The notes: a model not told the origin generated them from the letters alone. Positions 17,414-26,619 are shown, numbered from the stretch's first letter. The stretch is 61,110 nucleotides of DNA from DAOUBF01 sp034432795 (GCA_034432795.1 DAOUBF010000070.1:1-61110), one strand, 5' to 3'. Program-made: numbers and translations.

Positions 17414-18937
17414 CTACTCCTGCCTTCTCGGTCTATACTGCAGCGCCTCGGCCAGGTGGGCGGGCTGGATGCGCTCGCTCCCGGCCAGGTCGGCAATCGT
17501 CCGCGCCAGCTTGAGCACGCGATGGAAGGCGCGGGCGCTCATGCCTAATTGCTGCATCGCCGCTTTCATCAGCCCCCGCCCGGTATCGTCCAACTGGCAG
17601 TGCTCGCGGAGTTCCGCCGGCCCCATATCGGCGTTGCACAGCACCCGGCCATCGCTGTTGGCAAAGCGCCACCGTTGTCGCTCCCGCGCCGCCTCCACCC
17701 GCGCCCGGATGGCCGCAGATGGCTCCCCCAAGCGATCGCTGGTCAGCTTCTCATACTCCACGCGGGGCACCTCCACATGAATGTCAATGCGGTCCAGGAG
17801 CGGGCCGCTGATACGCTTCTGATAGCGCGTGACCATCGCCTCCGAGCAGGTGCAGGTCTTGGTGGGATCGCCCCTGTACCCGCAGGGGCAGGGGTTCATG
17901 GCGGCCACAAGCTGGAAATTCGCCGGGAAGGTGAGCGTCCCCTGCGCCCGGCTGATGGTCACGACCTTATCTTCCAGCGGCTGGCGCAAGACCTCCAGCA
18001 CCTGCTGGCCGAATTCGGGCAACTCGTCCAGGAAGAGCACACCCCGATGGGCCAGGCTGATCTCGCCGGGGCGAGGCAGGCGCCCACCCCCCACCAGCCC
18101 GGCGTGCGAGATAGTATGGTGCGGGGCGCGGAAGGGACGTGTGCGGATAAGCGGCGTATCCGGCGGCAACAGGTCAGCCACCGAGTAAATCCGTGTCACC
18201 TCCAGCGCCTCTTCCAGGCTCAGCGGCGGCAGGATGCCGGGCAGCGCACGGGCCAGCATGGTCTTGCCCGCTCCTGGCGGCCCTGACATCAGGACATTAT
18301 GTCCACCAGCCGCCGCCACTTCTAACGCCCGCTTGACGTGCTCCTGCCCCTTGACATCGCGAAAGTCAATCGGGATGATGACCTCGGCCGGGGCAACGCT
18401 GTCACCGTGAAAAGGAGCAATACATTGCTCACCTTGCAGATGGGCCACCAGCGCGGGCAGGCTGGCGACGGGGATGACCTCCACGTCGGGGATGAGCGCG
18501 GCTTCGGCCGCATCATCCGCCGGGACATACACGCGGCGGAAGCCCTGCTCACGGGCCAGCGCCACCAGCGGCAGCACCCCGCGCACGTGGCGCACGGCCC
18601 CATCCAGCGACAACTCGCCGATGAACAGCGCCCCCTCCAACGCCTCCAGCGGCACCTGCTCGGAGGCGGCCAGGATGCCGATGGCGATGGGCAGGTCATA
18701 GGCTGGCCCCGCTTTGCGCAAATCGGCGGGCGCCAGGTTGACGGTCAGGCGCGATTGGGGATAGGAGAGGCCCGCGTTCTTGATCGCCGCCCGCACGCGC
18801 TCGCGGGCCTCCTGGACGGCGGTATCGGCCAGGCCGACCATGACAAAGGAGGGCAGGCCACGTGCGCTGTCCACCTCCACCTCCACCACCACTCCCTCCA
18901 GCCCGATGACCGCGCCCGTCATCACCTTCGCCAGCAT
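17414..18937 (-). CDS. comM: YifB/ComM family Mg-chelatase-like AAA ATPase
   Basis: 507 aa from the ATG at 18937, preferred over the 592-aa reading because GGAGG precedes it at proper distance, the protein begins with the family's usual MLAKVMTGAVIGLEG, and the longer extension lies over the promoter. Domains: an N-terminal ChlI-like/Lon-protease-like fold, Walker A GPPGAGKTML, Walker B VLFLDELPEF, a zinc-binding MNPCPCGYRGDPTKTCTC loop and a C-terminal AAA lid. ComM proteins are helicases that promote branch migration during natural transformation. Confidence 0.9.
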   Translation of the reverse strand: MLAKVMTGAVIGLEGVVVEVEVDSARGLPSFVMVGLADTAVQEARERVRAAIKNAGLSYPQSRLTVNLAPADLRKAGPAYDLPIAIGILAASEQVPLEALEGALFIGELSLDGAVRHVRGVLPLVALAREQGFRRVYVPADDAAEAALIPDVEVIPVASLPALVAHLQGEQCIAPFHGDSVAPAEVIIPIDFRDVKGQEHVKRALEVAAAGGHNVLMSGPPGAGKTMLARALPGILPPLSLEEALEVTRIYSVADLLPPDTPLIRTRPFRAPHHTISHAGLVGGGRLPRPGEISLAHRGVLFLDELPEFGQQVLEVLRQPLEDKVVTISRAQGTLTFPANFQLVAAMNPCPCGYRGDPTKTCTCSEAMVTRYQKRISGPLLDRIDIHVEVPRVEYEKLTSDRLGEPSAAIRARVEAARERQRWRFANSDGRVLCNADMGPAELREHCQLDDTGRGLMKAAMQQLGMSARAFHRVLKLARTIADLAGSERIQPAHLAEALQYRPRRQE

Positions 18938-18971
18938 GCCGTTTCCTCCACTATGTGGTGTGCGCGGCCCC

Positions 18972-19000
18972 AGTGTAGCATAGCTGGCGCCGGTACACAA
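18972..19000 (-). promoter_or_regulatory. Promoter of comM
   Basis: On the minus strand TTGTGT (19000-18995), a 17-nt spacer and TACACT (18977-18972) form a plausible sigma-70-type promoter 34 nt before the comM ATG. Confidence 0.45.
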
Positions 19001-19198
19001 AACTGGGCTGAAGCCGGGTGTATTCCATATTCGGGGCAGATGTGGTGCACTGGCCACGACGAGAGCAACGAGAACAGGAGAGAGCAGAGCAAGGACGTGG
19101 CACAGCAGGAACGGAAGACGAGGATGGTAAAGACGCGCAGGCCGCCTTGGAGAAGCGGCTGGTGCAAAGGCTGGCGGGCGAGGCGATGACACTGAGTA

Positions 19199-19370
19199 GG
19201 CCGGGTTTCCCTCCCCGGCGTAGGGCAGGTGTCTATACCTGCCGCTCTTTGGCGGCTATGGAAAGCCTTTCGGCGGCTATGGAAAGCCGCCCTACAGGCT
19301 ACAGGCTACAGGCTCAGCCATAGCTCAGGTGTAGGGCAGGTTTCTATACCTGCCGCTCTTCCGCCGCGCT
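19199..19370. repeat. Dispersed two-hairpin repeat, copy B
   Basis: This fills most of the 487-nt gap between comM and the response-regulator kinase. It contains two GTAGGGCAGGT...ACCTGCC units and two GGCGGCT...AGCCGCC-type units, with a small tandem CTACAGG run between them. It is the same family as the copies at 1-144 and 33076-33216. Nothing else is recognised in this gap apart from the comM promoter. Confidence 0.75.
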
Positions 19371-19424
19371 AGCCGCGGCGCCGGGTGAGGGCCTCTGCCC
19401 TTAGAAATAGACCCCGCGCTTCAC

Positions 19425-20597
19425 TCAGGAGGCTGTCTGCGAGGGTTGTTCCTGGCTGGCGACCGGCAACACGATGGTGAACGTGCTGCCCACACCGGGC
19501 TGGCTCTCCACTTCCACCTGCCCCCCATGCATCTCCACAATCCCTTTCACGATCGCCAGCCCTGAACCGGAGCCTTGCTGCTCCAGCTTCTCACGGTTGC
19601 TCTGGTAGAACGCCTCAAAGATGCGCGACAACTCCTCCGCCGCGATGCCGATCCCCTGGTCGCTCACCGCGATGCTCACCCAGTCCCTCTGGCCCTCCGC
19701 CTCACCGGCGCCGGTGGGCACGGCCTGGCGCAGCCCCGCCGTGACGCGGATCACCCCCCGCTGGCTGAACTTGCAGGCGTTGTCCAGCAGACGCCGCACA
19801 GCGTCTTCCAGGTACTCCACATCGGCCAGGAGCGGGGGCAGGTCCTGGGGCACATCCACCACCAGGCCCAGCCCACGCGAGGCGGCGACACTCCGATAGG
19901 GCGCCACCGCCGCCTCAATCAAGGCACGCAGGTCCGTGACCAGCGTCCGTCGCCACTCGTACACCTTGCGCGCCTCCCCCGACTCTAACTCCACCAGGAA
20001 GATGAAATCCTCCACCAGCCGGCGCAGGCGGTCGCTGCCCTTGCGGATGCCGCGCAGGAACTCCTCAAATTCCGCCGTATCCGTCTTCCCCCCACTCTCC
20101 GAGATCATCTCCGTGTACGAGGTCACCAGCGTGAGCGGCGTGCGGAACTCGTGGTTCAGCATGGTCAGGATGGAATGCTTGAGCGAACTGACCTGCTGAT
20201 CTTGAGCGGCCTGGAGTTGCGCGCTACGCCGGAGCTTGGCGTTCACGGCGACCAGCAGGTCCTCTTCGTCAAACGGCTTGACGATGTAGTCATCGGCGCC
20301 GAGTTGCTTGCCCAGGCGCACGTCGCTTTTCTCCCCCAGCGCGGTGAGGAAGATAAAGGGGATGGCCACCCATTCCGGGCGGGCGCGCACGGCCTCATAG
20401 AACTCATAGCCATTCATGCGCGGCATCATAATATCCGAGATGATCAGGTCCGGCTGGGGGTGTGTCTCCAACACCTGGAGCGCTTCCTGGCCGTGACACG
20501 CGGTCAAAACGCGATAACCGGCCAGTTCCAGCATGTCGCGCACCCCTTCCAGCAAAGCGATGTCATCCTCAACCACCAGGATCGTCTGCATGCTCAA
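19425..20597 (-). CDS. Response regulator-histidine kinase hybrid (REC-HisKA-HATPase)
   Basis: 390 aa. The receiver domain (about 4-120) has phospho-acceptor Asp55 (LIISDIMMP) and the conserved Lys in VKPFD. A HisKA dimerisation domain follows with His149 in LNHEFRTPLTLV, then an HATPase domain with the N box (DNACKF), DQGIGI and GSGSGLAIV ATP-lid motifs. There is no membrane segment. An architecture with REC before the kinase suggests that phosphorylation of REC controls the kinase. Its start overlaps the end of the four-GAF kinase by 29 nt, so the two are probably translated together and may form a phosphorelay. Confidence 0.85.
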   Translation of the reverse strand: MSMQTILVVEDDIALLEGVRDMLELAGYRVLTACHGQEALQVLETHPQPDLIISDIMMPRMNGYEFYEAVRARPEWVAIPFIFLTALGEKSDVRLGKQLGADDYIVKPFDEEDLLVAVNAKLRRSAQLQAAQDQQVSSLKHSILTMLNHEFRTPLTLVTSYTEMISESGGKTDTAEFEEFLRGIRKGSDRLRRLVEDFIFLVELESGEARKVYEWRRTLVTDLRALIEAAVAPYRSVAASRGLGLVVDVPQDLPPLLADVEYLEDAVRRLLDNACKFSQRGVIRVTAGLRQAVPTGAGEAEGQRDWVSIAVSDQGIGIAAEELSRIFEAFYQSNREKLEQQGSGSGLAIVKGIVEMHGGQVEVESQPGVGSTFTIVLPVASQEQPSQTAS

Positions 20598-23500
20598 CCC
20601 TCAACTCTCCCTGCCCCCTCACCTCCTGTAGGGGGAGAGGGGGCACAGGCAACCATACGCTAAACGTGCTCCCCACGCCGACCTGGCTGGTGACCTCCAC
20701 GTGGCCCCCATGCAGGTCCACGATCTCCTTGACGATCGCCAGCCCCAGGCCGGTGCCCGGCGTGCCGCTGGCTTCGGCCTGGGGGGCGCGATAAAAGCGG
20801 TCAAAAATGCGGCCCAGGTCCTCCGGCGCGATCCCAATCCCGGTATCCCGCACCGTAACGACCGCGTAACCGGTACTGGGCTGGTCCCCCGTCGTCCCTC
20901 GTCCGTCGTCCTGTGTGGCTGCCAGGCGCGTCGCCACCTCAATCCGACCGCCCTCCGGCGTGTACAGGATGGCGTTATTCACCAGGTTGGTGAACACCTG
21001 GATCAACTGATTGCGGTCGGCCAGCACCGGCGGCACATCGGGGCCGGGGATGTAGTCTAGGGCCAGGCGCTTGGACTCGGCGCTGAGGCGCTGCGCCTCC
21101 AGCACACTGGCAATCACCTCATCCAGCACCACCGGCTCACGGCGCAGGATGTCGGGGCGGGCCTCCAGGCGAGACAGGTCCAGCACCCCCTGGATGAGTT
21201 TCTCCAGCCGGTTGGCCTCGCGCTCCAGGACGCTAAGGTAGTTCTCGCGCTTCTCCGGGCGGCCTTTGGCCAGCAGCGAGAGATAGAGCTTGATGTTCGC
21301 CAGCGGCGTGCGCAGCTCGTGCGAGACGTTAGAGACGAACTGGCTCTTCAGCCGGTCCAGTTCACGCAGCCGGGTGATGTCGCGCAGGGCGATCACCGTA
21401 CCCACCGTCCGGCCATCATCCAGCACCCGCGCCGCGTGCGCCTGGAGCACGCGCCCATCCCCCTCCACCATTTCAACGCGCTGGGGATCGGGCGCCAGCG
21501 CCAGCCTGCGGATAAGCTCGGCCAGGCGAGCCGCCAGTTCACCTCCTCCATTGTCCCCCGTCCTCCGTCCTCCGTCCTCCGTCCTCCATTGTCCCTCGTC
21601 CATTGTCCGCAGCAGCGCCTCGGCGGTGGGGTTCGTCAGCACGATGCGGCCTTCTAGGTCGGTGACGATAATAGCGTCGGCCACGCTGCGCAGAATCGCT
21701 TCGGTACGCTCCTGTTGGGCGCGGATCTCCGCCGTGCGTTCGGCCACGCGCTGTTCCAGTTCGCCAGCATAAGCGCGCACGGCCTCAAACAGGCGCGCAT
21801 TGGCAATGGCGATGGCCAGTTGCCCGGCCAGCGCCTGCATGGTTTCCAGATCGGTCTCGTCAAAGGCCCCCTTGTGCTCGCTCTGCGCATCCAACACGCC
21901 GATGACCTGCCCCCCCAGGAGGAGCGGCACGGCCAGTTCGGAAGCCGTCAACGGCAACTCCGGGATGCGCAGGAAATGGGGGTCGTGGGTGACGTCGGGG
22001 ACCAGGAGGGGCTGGCCTGTGGCAGCCACCCAGCCGATGATGCCCTCCTCGCCGATGCGCAGCGCCTTGTCCACGAAGAGCGGCGCAATGGCACGCTCTG
22101 CCCCCTGTTTTGACGTGCGTACCACACCGGCGCTCAGGCGAACCAGGTCGCCTTCCACCAGACACACGGACACGGCATAGTAGTTGAAGGCCTCACAAAT
22201 GCGCCGGGTCACCTCGGCGGCAAGCTGCGTGGGGTGCAGGATACCGGTGATATGCTGGGCCACCTGGGTGACCAGGTGCAACTGCTCGGCACGGTGGCGG
22301 GCGGTGGTGTAAAGCTGAAGGTTACCGATGGCGATAGCCGCCTGGGTCGCCAGCCGCGAGAGCAGCACGATCTCCTCCTGGCTGAAGCTGCGCCCCGGCC
22401 GGTCGTCGGCCACGAACAGCACGCCGACATTGGTCTCCTGCCAGCGCAACGGGATGGCGACCACCGCTGTGAAACGGGTGTGATAGAAGGTCAGCGGCCG
22501 GCCCTCCCAGGTGCTATAGTGATCCGTGTAAACCGGCTGGCCGCTGATCAGGGCCTGCCAGGACAGCCCCTCGCCCCGCTTCAGGATCGTGCCGGTGTAA
22601 TCGCGGTCCAGGTTGTAGCTCACCACCATGCGAAGCTGGTCTATGGCGGGATCGTACAGGTACAGGCCGCCGCCACGCGCATTGAGCAGTGCCGCCCCTC
22701 GTTGGACGACGACTTCCAACAGAGCCTGTGGCTCCAACCTGGCGGTGATGTCCAGTGAGGTCTCGTACAACGCAGTCAGCTCGCGCACCTGGCGCAGGGT
22801 TTGGGCGTGCAGGCGGGCGTTCTCAATGGCCACAGCCAGATAATGCGCCAGTGCGGCCACTGCATCACGGTCGTCAGGGCTATACACGCGGGGCGTGCGG
22901 CTATCCACCATGAGCGCGCCGATCACCGTATCGCGGACGATGAGCGGTGCGCCGATCCAGCAGCGGGTGGGCGTCCCGCCCAGGATGTCCGTGCGCCACA
23001 GCGAGCTTTCTGCTGTATCGGGGATGAGGATAGCCTGCTTGGTGGCGATCAGGGCTTGCAGCGTGCGGAGTTCACTGATGGCGATGGGCGTGACCACAGG
23101 GGTAATGTCCTCAAAGCCGCGCCAGGCACGGATGCGCGCTACGCCATCCTGAAACAGCGCAATGCTGGCGTAGTCGTAAGGCACAAGCTTCTCTAACTGA
23201 CCCAGGGCGATCTCCAGCCCTTCATCAATATCCAGCGTGGTGGCCAGCGTGGCCGCGATCCGCCCCAGGGCCTCGGCGCGCTCGCGGCGGCGTTGCTCGG
23301 CCATGTACAGGCGGGTACGCTCCATCGCCGCCGCGATCTGGCTCGCCAGCATGGAGAGAAACAGGGCATCATATTCGCTAAATGCCGCCGGGCGGTGGCT
23401 TTCTACATTGAGCACGCCCAGAACACGGTCGCCGGCGCGCAAGGGAATGGCTACCTCCGAGCGGGTGGCCGGGTCCATCTCAATATAGCGGGGGTCGGCG

Positions 23501-23838
23501 CGCACGTCGGGGATCACCAGCGGCCGGTCAGCACGCAGCGCCGCGCCGCTGATGCCACGATCCATGGGGATGGTCTTGCCCGCCCATTCCGGCGGTATGC
23601 CTCGCGAGGCCGGGTGCATACGCAGCGTGCCCGCCTCCAGGTCAAGCAGCAGGAAACCGAGATGGTGGACGTCCAGCCGGTTGGCGATGACCTGGGCCAC
23701 CTGTTCCAACAGGTCATCCAGGCTGGTGGCGGCGGCCGCCGCCAGCGCCACCTGGTTCAGCACGGAGAGGTCATCAATCGGGGAAGGGGCGACGTACGAT
23801 GGACGGCGGACGACGGATGCCGGGCGTGCTCGCCTCAT
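20569..23838 (-). CDS. Multi-GAF sensor histidine kinase
   Basis: 1089 aa, soluble. Domain order: four GAF domains (about 20-175, 190-345, 355-510, 515-690), a coiled coil (about 690-715), a PAS domain (about 715-830), HisKA with phospho-acceptor His840 (SHELRTPLANI) and HATPase (NAILYTPEGG, DTGIGIAPED, GTGLGLAIV). GAF domains bind small molecules; the ligand is unknown. Three heptanucleotide-repeat segments lie in frame: the N-terminus (about 8-16), the PAS domain (about 744-764, WRTEDGGRRTGDNGG) and the HATPase domain (about 976-983). It starts 2 nt after the upstream ATPase-regulator gene. Confidence 0.85.
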   Translation of the reverse strand: MRRARPASVVRRPSYVAPSPIDDLSVLNQVALAAAAATSLDDLLEQVAQVIANRLDVHHLGFLLLDLEAGTLRMHPASRGIPPEWAGKTIPMDRGISGAALRADRPLVIPDVRADPRYIEMDPATRSEVAIPLRAGDRVLGVLNVESHRPAAFSEYDALFLSMLASQIAAAMERTRLYMAEQRRRERAEALGRIAATLATTLDIDEGLEIALGQLEKLVPYDYASIALFQDGVARIRAWRGFEDITPVVTPIAISELRTLQALIATKQAILIPDTAESSLWRTDILGGTPTRCWIGAPLIVRDTVIGALMVDSRTPRVYSPDDRDAVAALAHYLAVAIENARLHAQTLRQVRELTALYETSLDITARLEPQALLEVVVQRGAALLNARGGGLYLYDPAIDQLRMVVSYNLDRDYTGTILKRGEGLSWQALISGQPVYTDHYSTWEGRPLTFYHTRFTAVVAIPLRWQETNVGVLFVADDRPGRSFSQEEIVLLSRLATQAAIAIGNLQLYTTARHRAEQLHLVTQVAQHITGILHPTQLAAEVTRRICEAFNYYAVSVCLVEGDLVRLSAGVVRTSKQGAERAIAPLFVDKALRIGEEGIIGWVAATGQPLLVPDVTHDPHFLRIPELPLTASELAVPLLLGGQVIGVLDAQSEHKGAFDETDLETMQALAGQLAIAIANARLFEAVRAYAGELEQRVAERTAEIRAQQERTEAILRSVADAIIVTDLEGRIVLTNPTAEALLRTMDEGQWRTEDGGRRTGDNGGGELAARLAELIRRLALAPDPQRVEMVEGDGRVLQAHAARVLDDGRTVGTVIALRDITRLRELDRLKSQFVSNVSHELRTPLANIKLYLSLLAKGRPEKRENYLSVLEREANRLEKLIQGVLDLSRLEARPDILRREPVVLDEVIASVLEAQRLSAESKRLALDYIPGPDVPPVLADRNQLIQVFTNLVNNAILYTPEGGRIEVATRLAATQDDGRGTTGDQPSTGYAVVTVRDTGIGIAPEDLGRIFDRFYRAPQAEASGTPGTGLGLAIVKEIVDLHGGHVEVTSQVGVGSTFSVWLPVPPLPLQEVRGQGELRVEHADDPGG
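20891..20911. repeat. Heptanucleotide repeats in the kinase HATPase domain
   Basis: GTCGTCC/CTCGTCC heptamers, read on the minus strand as GGACGAC-type repeats, lie in a loop of the ATP-binding domain and keep the frame. Confidence 0.65.
21550..21609. repeat. Heptanucleotide repeats in the kinase PAS domain
   Basis: Four consecutive GTCCTCC heptamers lie within a longer stretch flanked by ATTGTCC variants. The reading frame remains open, giving a Gly/Asp/Arg-rich linker with 7-residue period. Confidence 0.85.
23791..23818. repeat. Heptanucleotide repeats at the kinase N-terminus
   Basis: GGACGGC-GGACGAC-GG repeats encode about residues 8-16 (SVVRRPSY) of the four-GAF kinase, immediately after its start codon. 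Confidence 0.65.
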
Positions 23839-23840
23839 GC

Positions 23841-25292
23841 TTACCCCCGAACCAGTTTATAACCTCGCCCCCGCAGGGTCAGCAAATAACGCGGGTTGGC
23901 CGGGTCCGGCTCCAGCTTGGCGCGCAGGCGGCTGACCAGCTTCTCAATGCGGGCATCGTCCACCTCGTCAATGTACTCCTGCCCCCACACCGCCTCCACA
24001 ATCTGGTACTTATCGCACAGCTTGTCCATACGCCCATAGAGCAGGAGAAGCAAGCGGTATTCCAGATCGGTCAGCGTCGGGACAGGCCGGCCATCTACGG
24101 TGACCTCGCCCGACTCAATGTCCACGCGCACGCCGCGGGCCAGAGTGTGGGCTGTGGCCCGCCGCCGGGCATAGGCCTCAAACAGTCGGCTGAAGATGCG
24201 AGGCGGCTCGCCCACCAGGATGGACTTCTCGCGCAGCGCCGCCAGCGCCGGGACCTGCTCACCCCCTTGCTCCTCTCCGCCCTCCTGGGTGGGCGAGACC
24301 GGCGAGCGGAGAAGGACATATAAGCCTTCCTGTTCAGGTGGGGAGAGTTGGCGCCACAGCTTGGTGCACTCGTTACGCACAAGCTCATCTTCCTCCAGCC
24401 GGGCCGCCAGCCAGGTGAAGGTCTGCTCACGCAGGGAGGTGGGGAAGTTCGCGCCAGCCTGCAACAGCGCTGCCGTCACCGCCTGCAACAGGCCCGGATG
24501 GCCGCCTGCCTGCCCCACAATGAAGTCCAGTTCCTCATCATCCAGCCGGACGCTGGTGCGTTCAGCATATTCGGCGGCCACAGTGCGGGCCTCGTTGGGC
24601 GATAGCATAGAGAGCCAGTGGAGGCGCCCCTCAAACAACTCACAAAACTCCCCGACTTCCTCCAACGGGCGAATCTGCTCCAGCGGGGAGGAAGTGGCCG
24701 TGATATAGCACAGCCGCCCGTCAAACTGGTCATACAGGGCGCGCAGGTTGAGGAAGACGCGCGCATCCAGCATCGCCAGGGCTTCGTCAAATTCGTCAAA
24801 TAGTAGGGCCAGCCGCCCGCTCCCCATGGCCGCCGCCGCCAGCGCCTCGTTGAAGCTCAAAGCGATGCGGAAGGGGCTGCTGCCCTCCAGCACCTCCTGG
24901 TAACAGGCCCAAATGCGCTCCACCGTGCCCGCTCCCTCGCCCCCTTCCCCCAGATCGGGCGAAAGAGGGGCCCCGCGCTCCCTTAAAGAGAGAGGCGTAG
25001 GAGGGTTCGGCCCAGGCAGCGTGGTCAACAGGGCGCGAAGGATAACCTCGTAAAAGCCCTGGGCGCTCATCTCCAGCATACGGTTACAATCAATGTAGCA
25101 ATAGACTGCCGATGGGCTAAGATCCTTCGCTTCACCCAGAATGACATCGGCCAGCCCTGGCTCGGCCAGTGTCCGCAGCACGGCGGACTTGCCTGTATTG
25201 CTCAGCCCCACAAGCGCGGTACACATGCCTTTAGCCACGCCGCTGACCAGGGTGCTCAGGTCCGCCCGGCGGAGGATATGGATACCCTGCAT
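23841..25292 (-). CDS. P-loop ATPase with C-terminal OmpR-type winged helix
   Basis: 483 aa. An ATPase domain has Walker A GLSNTGKS (about 30-37) and Walker B RLALLFDEFDE (about 160-170), resembling AAA/STAND-type ATPases. A helical middle part follows, and then a C-terminal OmpR/PhoB-type DNA-binding winged helix (about 385-483; TDLEYRLLLLLY...RIEKLVSRLRAKLEPDPANPRYLLTLRGRGYKL). There is no receiver domain. It probably acts as an ATP-dependent transcription regulator and heads an operon with two histidine kinases. Two different interspersed repeats lie in frame: residues about 48-58 (LGEAKDL) and about 93-119 (a palindromic C/G-rich repeat). Confidence 0.75.
   Translation of the reverse strand: MQGIHILRRADLSTLVSGVAKGMCTALVGLSNTGKSAVLRTLAEPGLADVILGEAKDLSPSAVYCYIDCNRMLEMSAQGFYEVILRALLTTLPGPNPPTPLSLRERGAPLSPDLGEGGEGAGTVERIWACYQEVLEGSSPFRIALSFNEALAAAAMGSGRLALLFDEFDEALAMLDARVFLNLRALYDQFDGRLCYITATSSPLEQIRPLEEVGEFCELFEGRLHWLSMLSPNEARTVAAEYAERTSVRLDDEELDFIVGQAGGHPGLLQAVTAALLQAGANFPTSLREQTFTWLAARLEEDELVRNECTKLWRQLSPPEQEGLYVLLRSPVSPTQEGGEEQGGEQVPALAALREKSILVGEPPRIFSRLFEAYARRRATAHTLARGVRVDIESGEVTVDGRPVPTLTDLEYRLLLLLYGRMDKLCDKYQIVEAVWGQEYIDEVDDARIEKLVSRLRAKLEPDPANPRYLLTLRGRGYKLVRG
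24938..25015. repeat. Palindromic C/G-rich repeat inside the ATPase-regulator gene
   Basis: The segment contains CGCCCCCTTCCCCCAGATCGGG and related blocks found in intergenic palindromic repeats. It is read in frame as a Pro/Gly/Arg-rich insert between the ATPase strands. It probably is tolerated in a surface loop. Confidence 0.55.
25121..25149. repeat. CTTCGCTT...CAGAATGACATCG interspersed repeat, copy 2
   Basis: Second copy of the sequence at 3014-3044. Here it is inside the ATPase-regulator gene, read in frame on the minus strand as DVILGEAKDLSP. Confidence 0.6.
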
Positions 25293-25300
25293 ACCTCACA

Positions 25301-25306
25301 AGTGTA
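25301..25306 (-). promoter_or_regulatory. Possible -10 element of the signalling operon
   Basis: TACACT on the minus strand lies 8 nt before the ATG at 25292, so the transcript could be leaderless or nearly so. No convincing -35 box was found at 17 nt. Confidence 0.3.
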
Positions 25307-25349
25307 CCATATCTCCGCTTTGAAGACGAATCACGCCGGGCCGGCGGAT

Positions 25350-25433
25350 TGCCCCCACCCCAACCCTCCCCCACAACGGGGGGAGGGGGAATATGTTCCC
25401 TCCCCCTGGATGGGAGAGGGGCAGGGAGGGGGT
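25350..25433. repeat. GC-rich palindromic intergenic repeat
   Basis: Alternating CCCCAACCCTCCCCC and GGGGGAGGGG arms lie between two genes. The reverse complement closely matches 8080-8160, so this is a dispersed family member. Confidence 0.75.
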
Positions 25434-25492
25434 GACGGTTGCTCCCACATTGAAATGCACCCTCCCCGGCGTTACCTGCCATATGTCCTACA

Positions 25493-26614
25493 TTATTCCA
25501 CCCGCTCCAGGTTGGCATAAGGGATGAAAGCCGTCTCAGAGGCGGCAGCGCCCGGCGTCGCGTGCCCGAAATCCACCTCGGCGCCGGGCAGGCGGCTGCC
25601 CGTCGGCAGCGGGCGTGGACGGTCGTACAACTTCTTCACCGTGCCGATCGCGCCGGCGTAGGGGGCACGCAGCGCCCGCACACGCGCTCCCGGCTCCAGC
25701 GCCAATGGTGGGGCAGGTTGCTCGCCGATCACCTTGCCTTTGGCCAGGGGCACCGCGGCAGGTTGGGCATCCACCACAGGGATGGGGATGATCACCTCCG
25801 GCCTGCCGGGCTGCCAGCGCCCCGGCATGTCGGCGATCAACGTGGCCTCGCGCCCATCGTGGGTCTTCAAGAGTTCAAACGTAGCTGTAGCCATAGGCCG
25901 GTGCCCCATGCCTTCTACAGCCATGACCGGGAAGGGCAGGTCAATGACCGCCTCGCACAGGTCCGCTGGCAGGCTGCCCAGGATCAGCCCGCGCACCTGC
26001 ATCTGCTGCGCCTGGCGCAGGGCCGCCTCGGAGAGCGACGCGCCCGCAACGAGGATGACGCCATGACAACTGACATCAATATCCTCCGGCTGCAGCAGGC
26101 GATCCGGCCCGGCCACAACTCGGAGCAGGCCATACGTCTCTTGACCTGATCCCCAGGCGCCCTGGATCAGCGCCCCGGTCAGCTCAATCATGACCCCCTG
26201 GCCCAGGCCAGCGGCAGCCAGCCCACCCTCCAGAATGCCCACCACCGTGCCGCGCATCCCGGCGCGCACCTCCACCACGCGCGGGGCGACCTCCAAAATC
26301 AGGCATCCTTCGCTGAGCGCCACGATCACGCCATCGGCGGGCGCACGGACAGCGCGAGGGCGCAGCGGGCCGGGCTGCCGCGCCAGGACATCGCCCTCTT
26401 TCACGCTCTCCCCCGCCCGGTACAGGCACACCTCTGTGAGGTGCTCGTCCGGCACACCTAGCAGGCGCGCCACCGGCAGCACGCGATACTCCCCCGGCAG
26501 CGCGGCCCGCCCGATGATGTCGGGCGGCTCCACCCGCTGCCCCACAAAAGCGGTGATCTCACCCGGCACAGGCAGCCGCCGGGCACGGCGGATGGTGGTC
26601 TGTGCAACGATCAC
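25493..26614 (-). CDS. Conserved hypothetical protein, last gene of the MutL-like operon
   Basis: 373 aa from a GTG at 26614, chosen because AGGAGG precedes it at 8 nt and it starts 5 nt after the MutL-like gene's stop. No membrane segment is evident. The block RAPADGVIVAL...ILEVAPRVVEVRAGMRGTVVGILEGG resembles a small barrel-sandwich (lipoyl/biotinyl-like) fold without an obvious modified Lys, and a later part (EPGARVRALRAPYAGAIGTVKKLYDRPRPLPTGSRLPGAEVDF) looks like a KOW/SH3-type barrel. The family is not recognised beyond this. Its position suggests a role with the MutL-like ATPase. Confidence 0.6.
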   Translation of the reverse strand: MIVAQTTIRRARRLPVPGEITAFVGQRVEPPDIIGRAALPGEYRVLPVARLLGVPDEHLTEVCLYRAGESVKEGDVLARQPGPLRPRAVRAPADGVIVALSEGCLILEVAPRVVEVRAGMRGTVVGILEGGLAAAGLGQGVMIELTGALIQGAWGSGQETYGLLRVVAGPDRLLQPEDIDVSCHGVILVAGASLSEAALRQAQQMQVRGLILGSLPADLCEAVIDLPFPVMAVEGMGHRPMATATFELLKTHDGREATLIADMPGRWQPGRPEVIIPIPVVDAQPAAVPLAKGKVIGEQPAPPLALEPGARVRALRAPYAGAIGTVKKLYDRPRPLPTGSRLPGAEVDFGHATPGAAASETAFIPYANLERVE

Positions 26615-26619
26615 GGCCT

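Noticed and set aside
18938..19192. 85-residue N-terminal extension of ComM
   Set aside because: It covers the promoter region, lacks a ribosome binding site and is not like ComM proteins, which start at the MLAKV motif.
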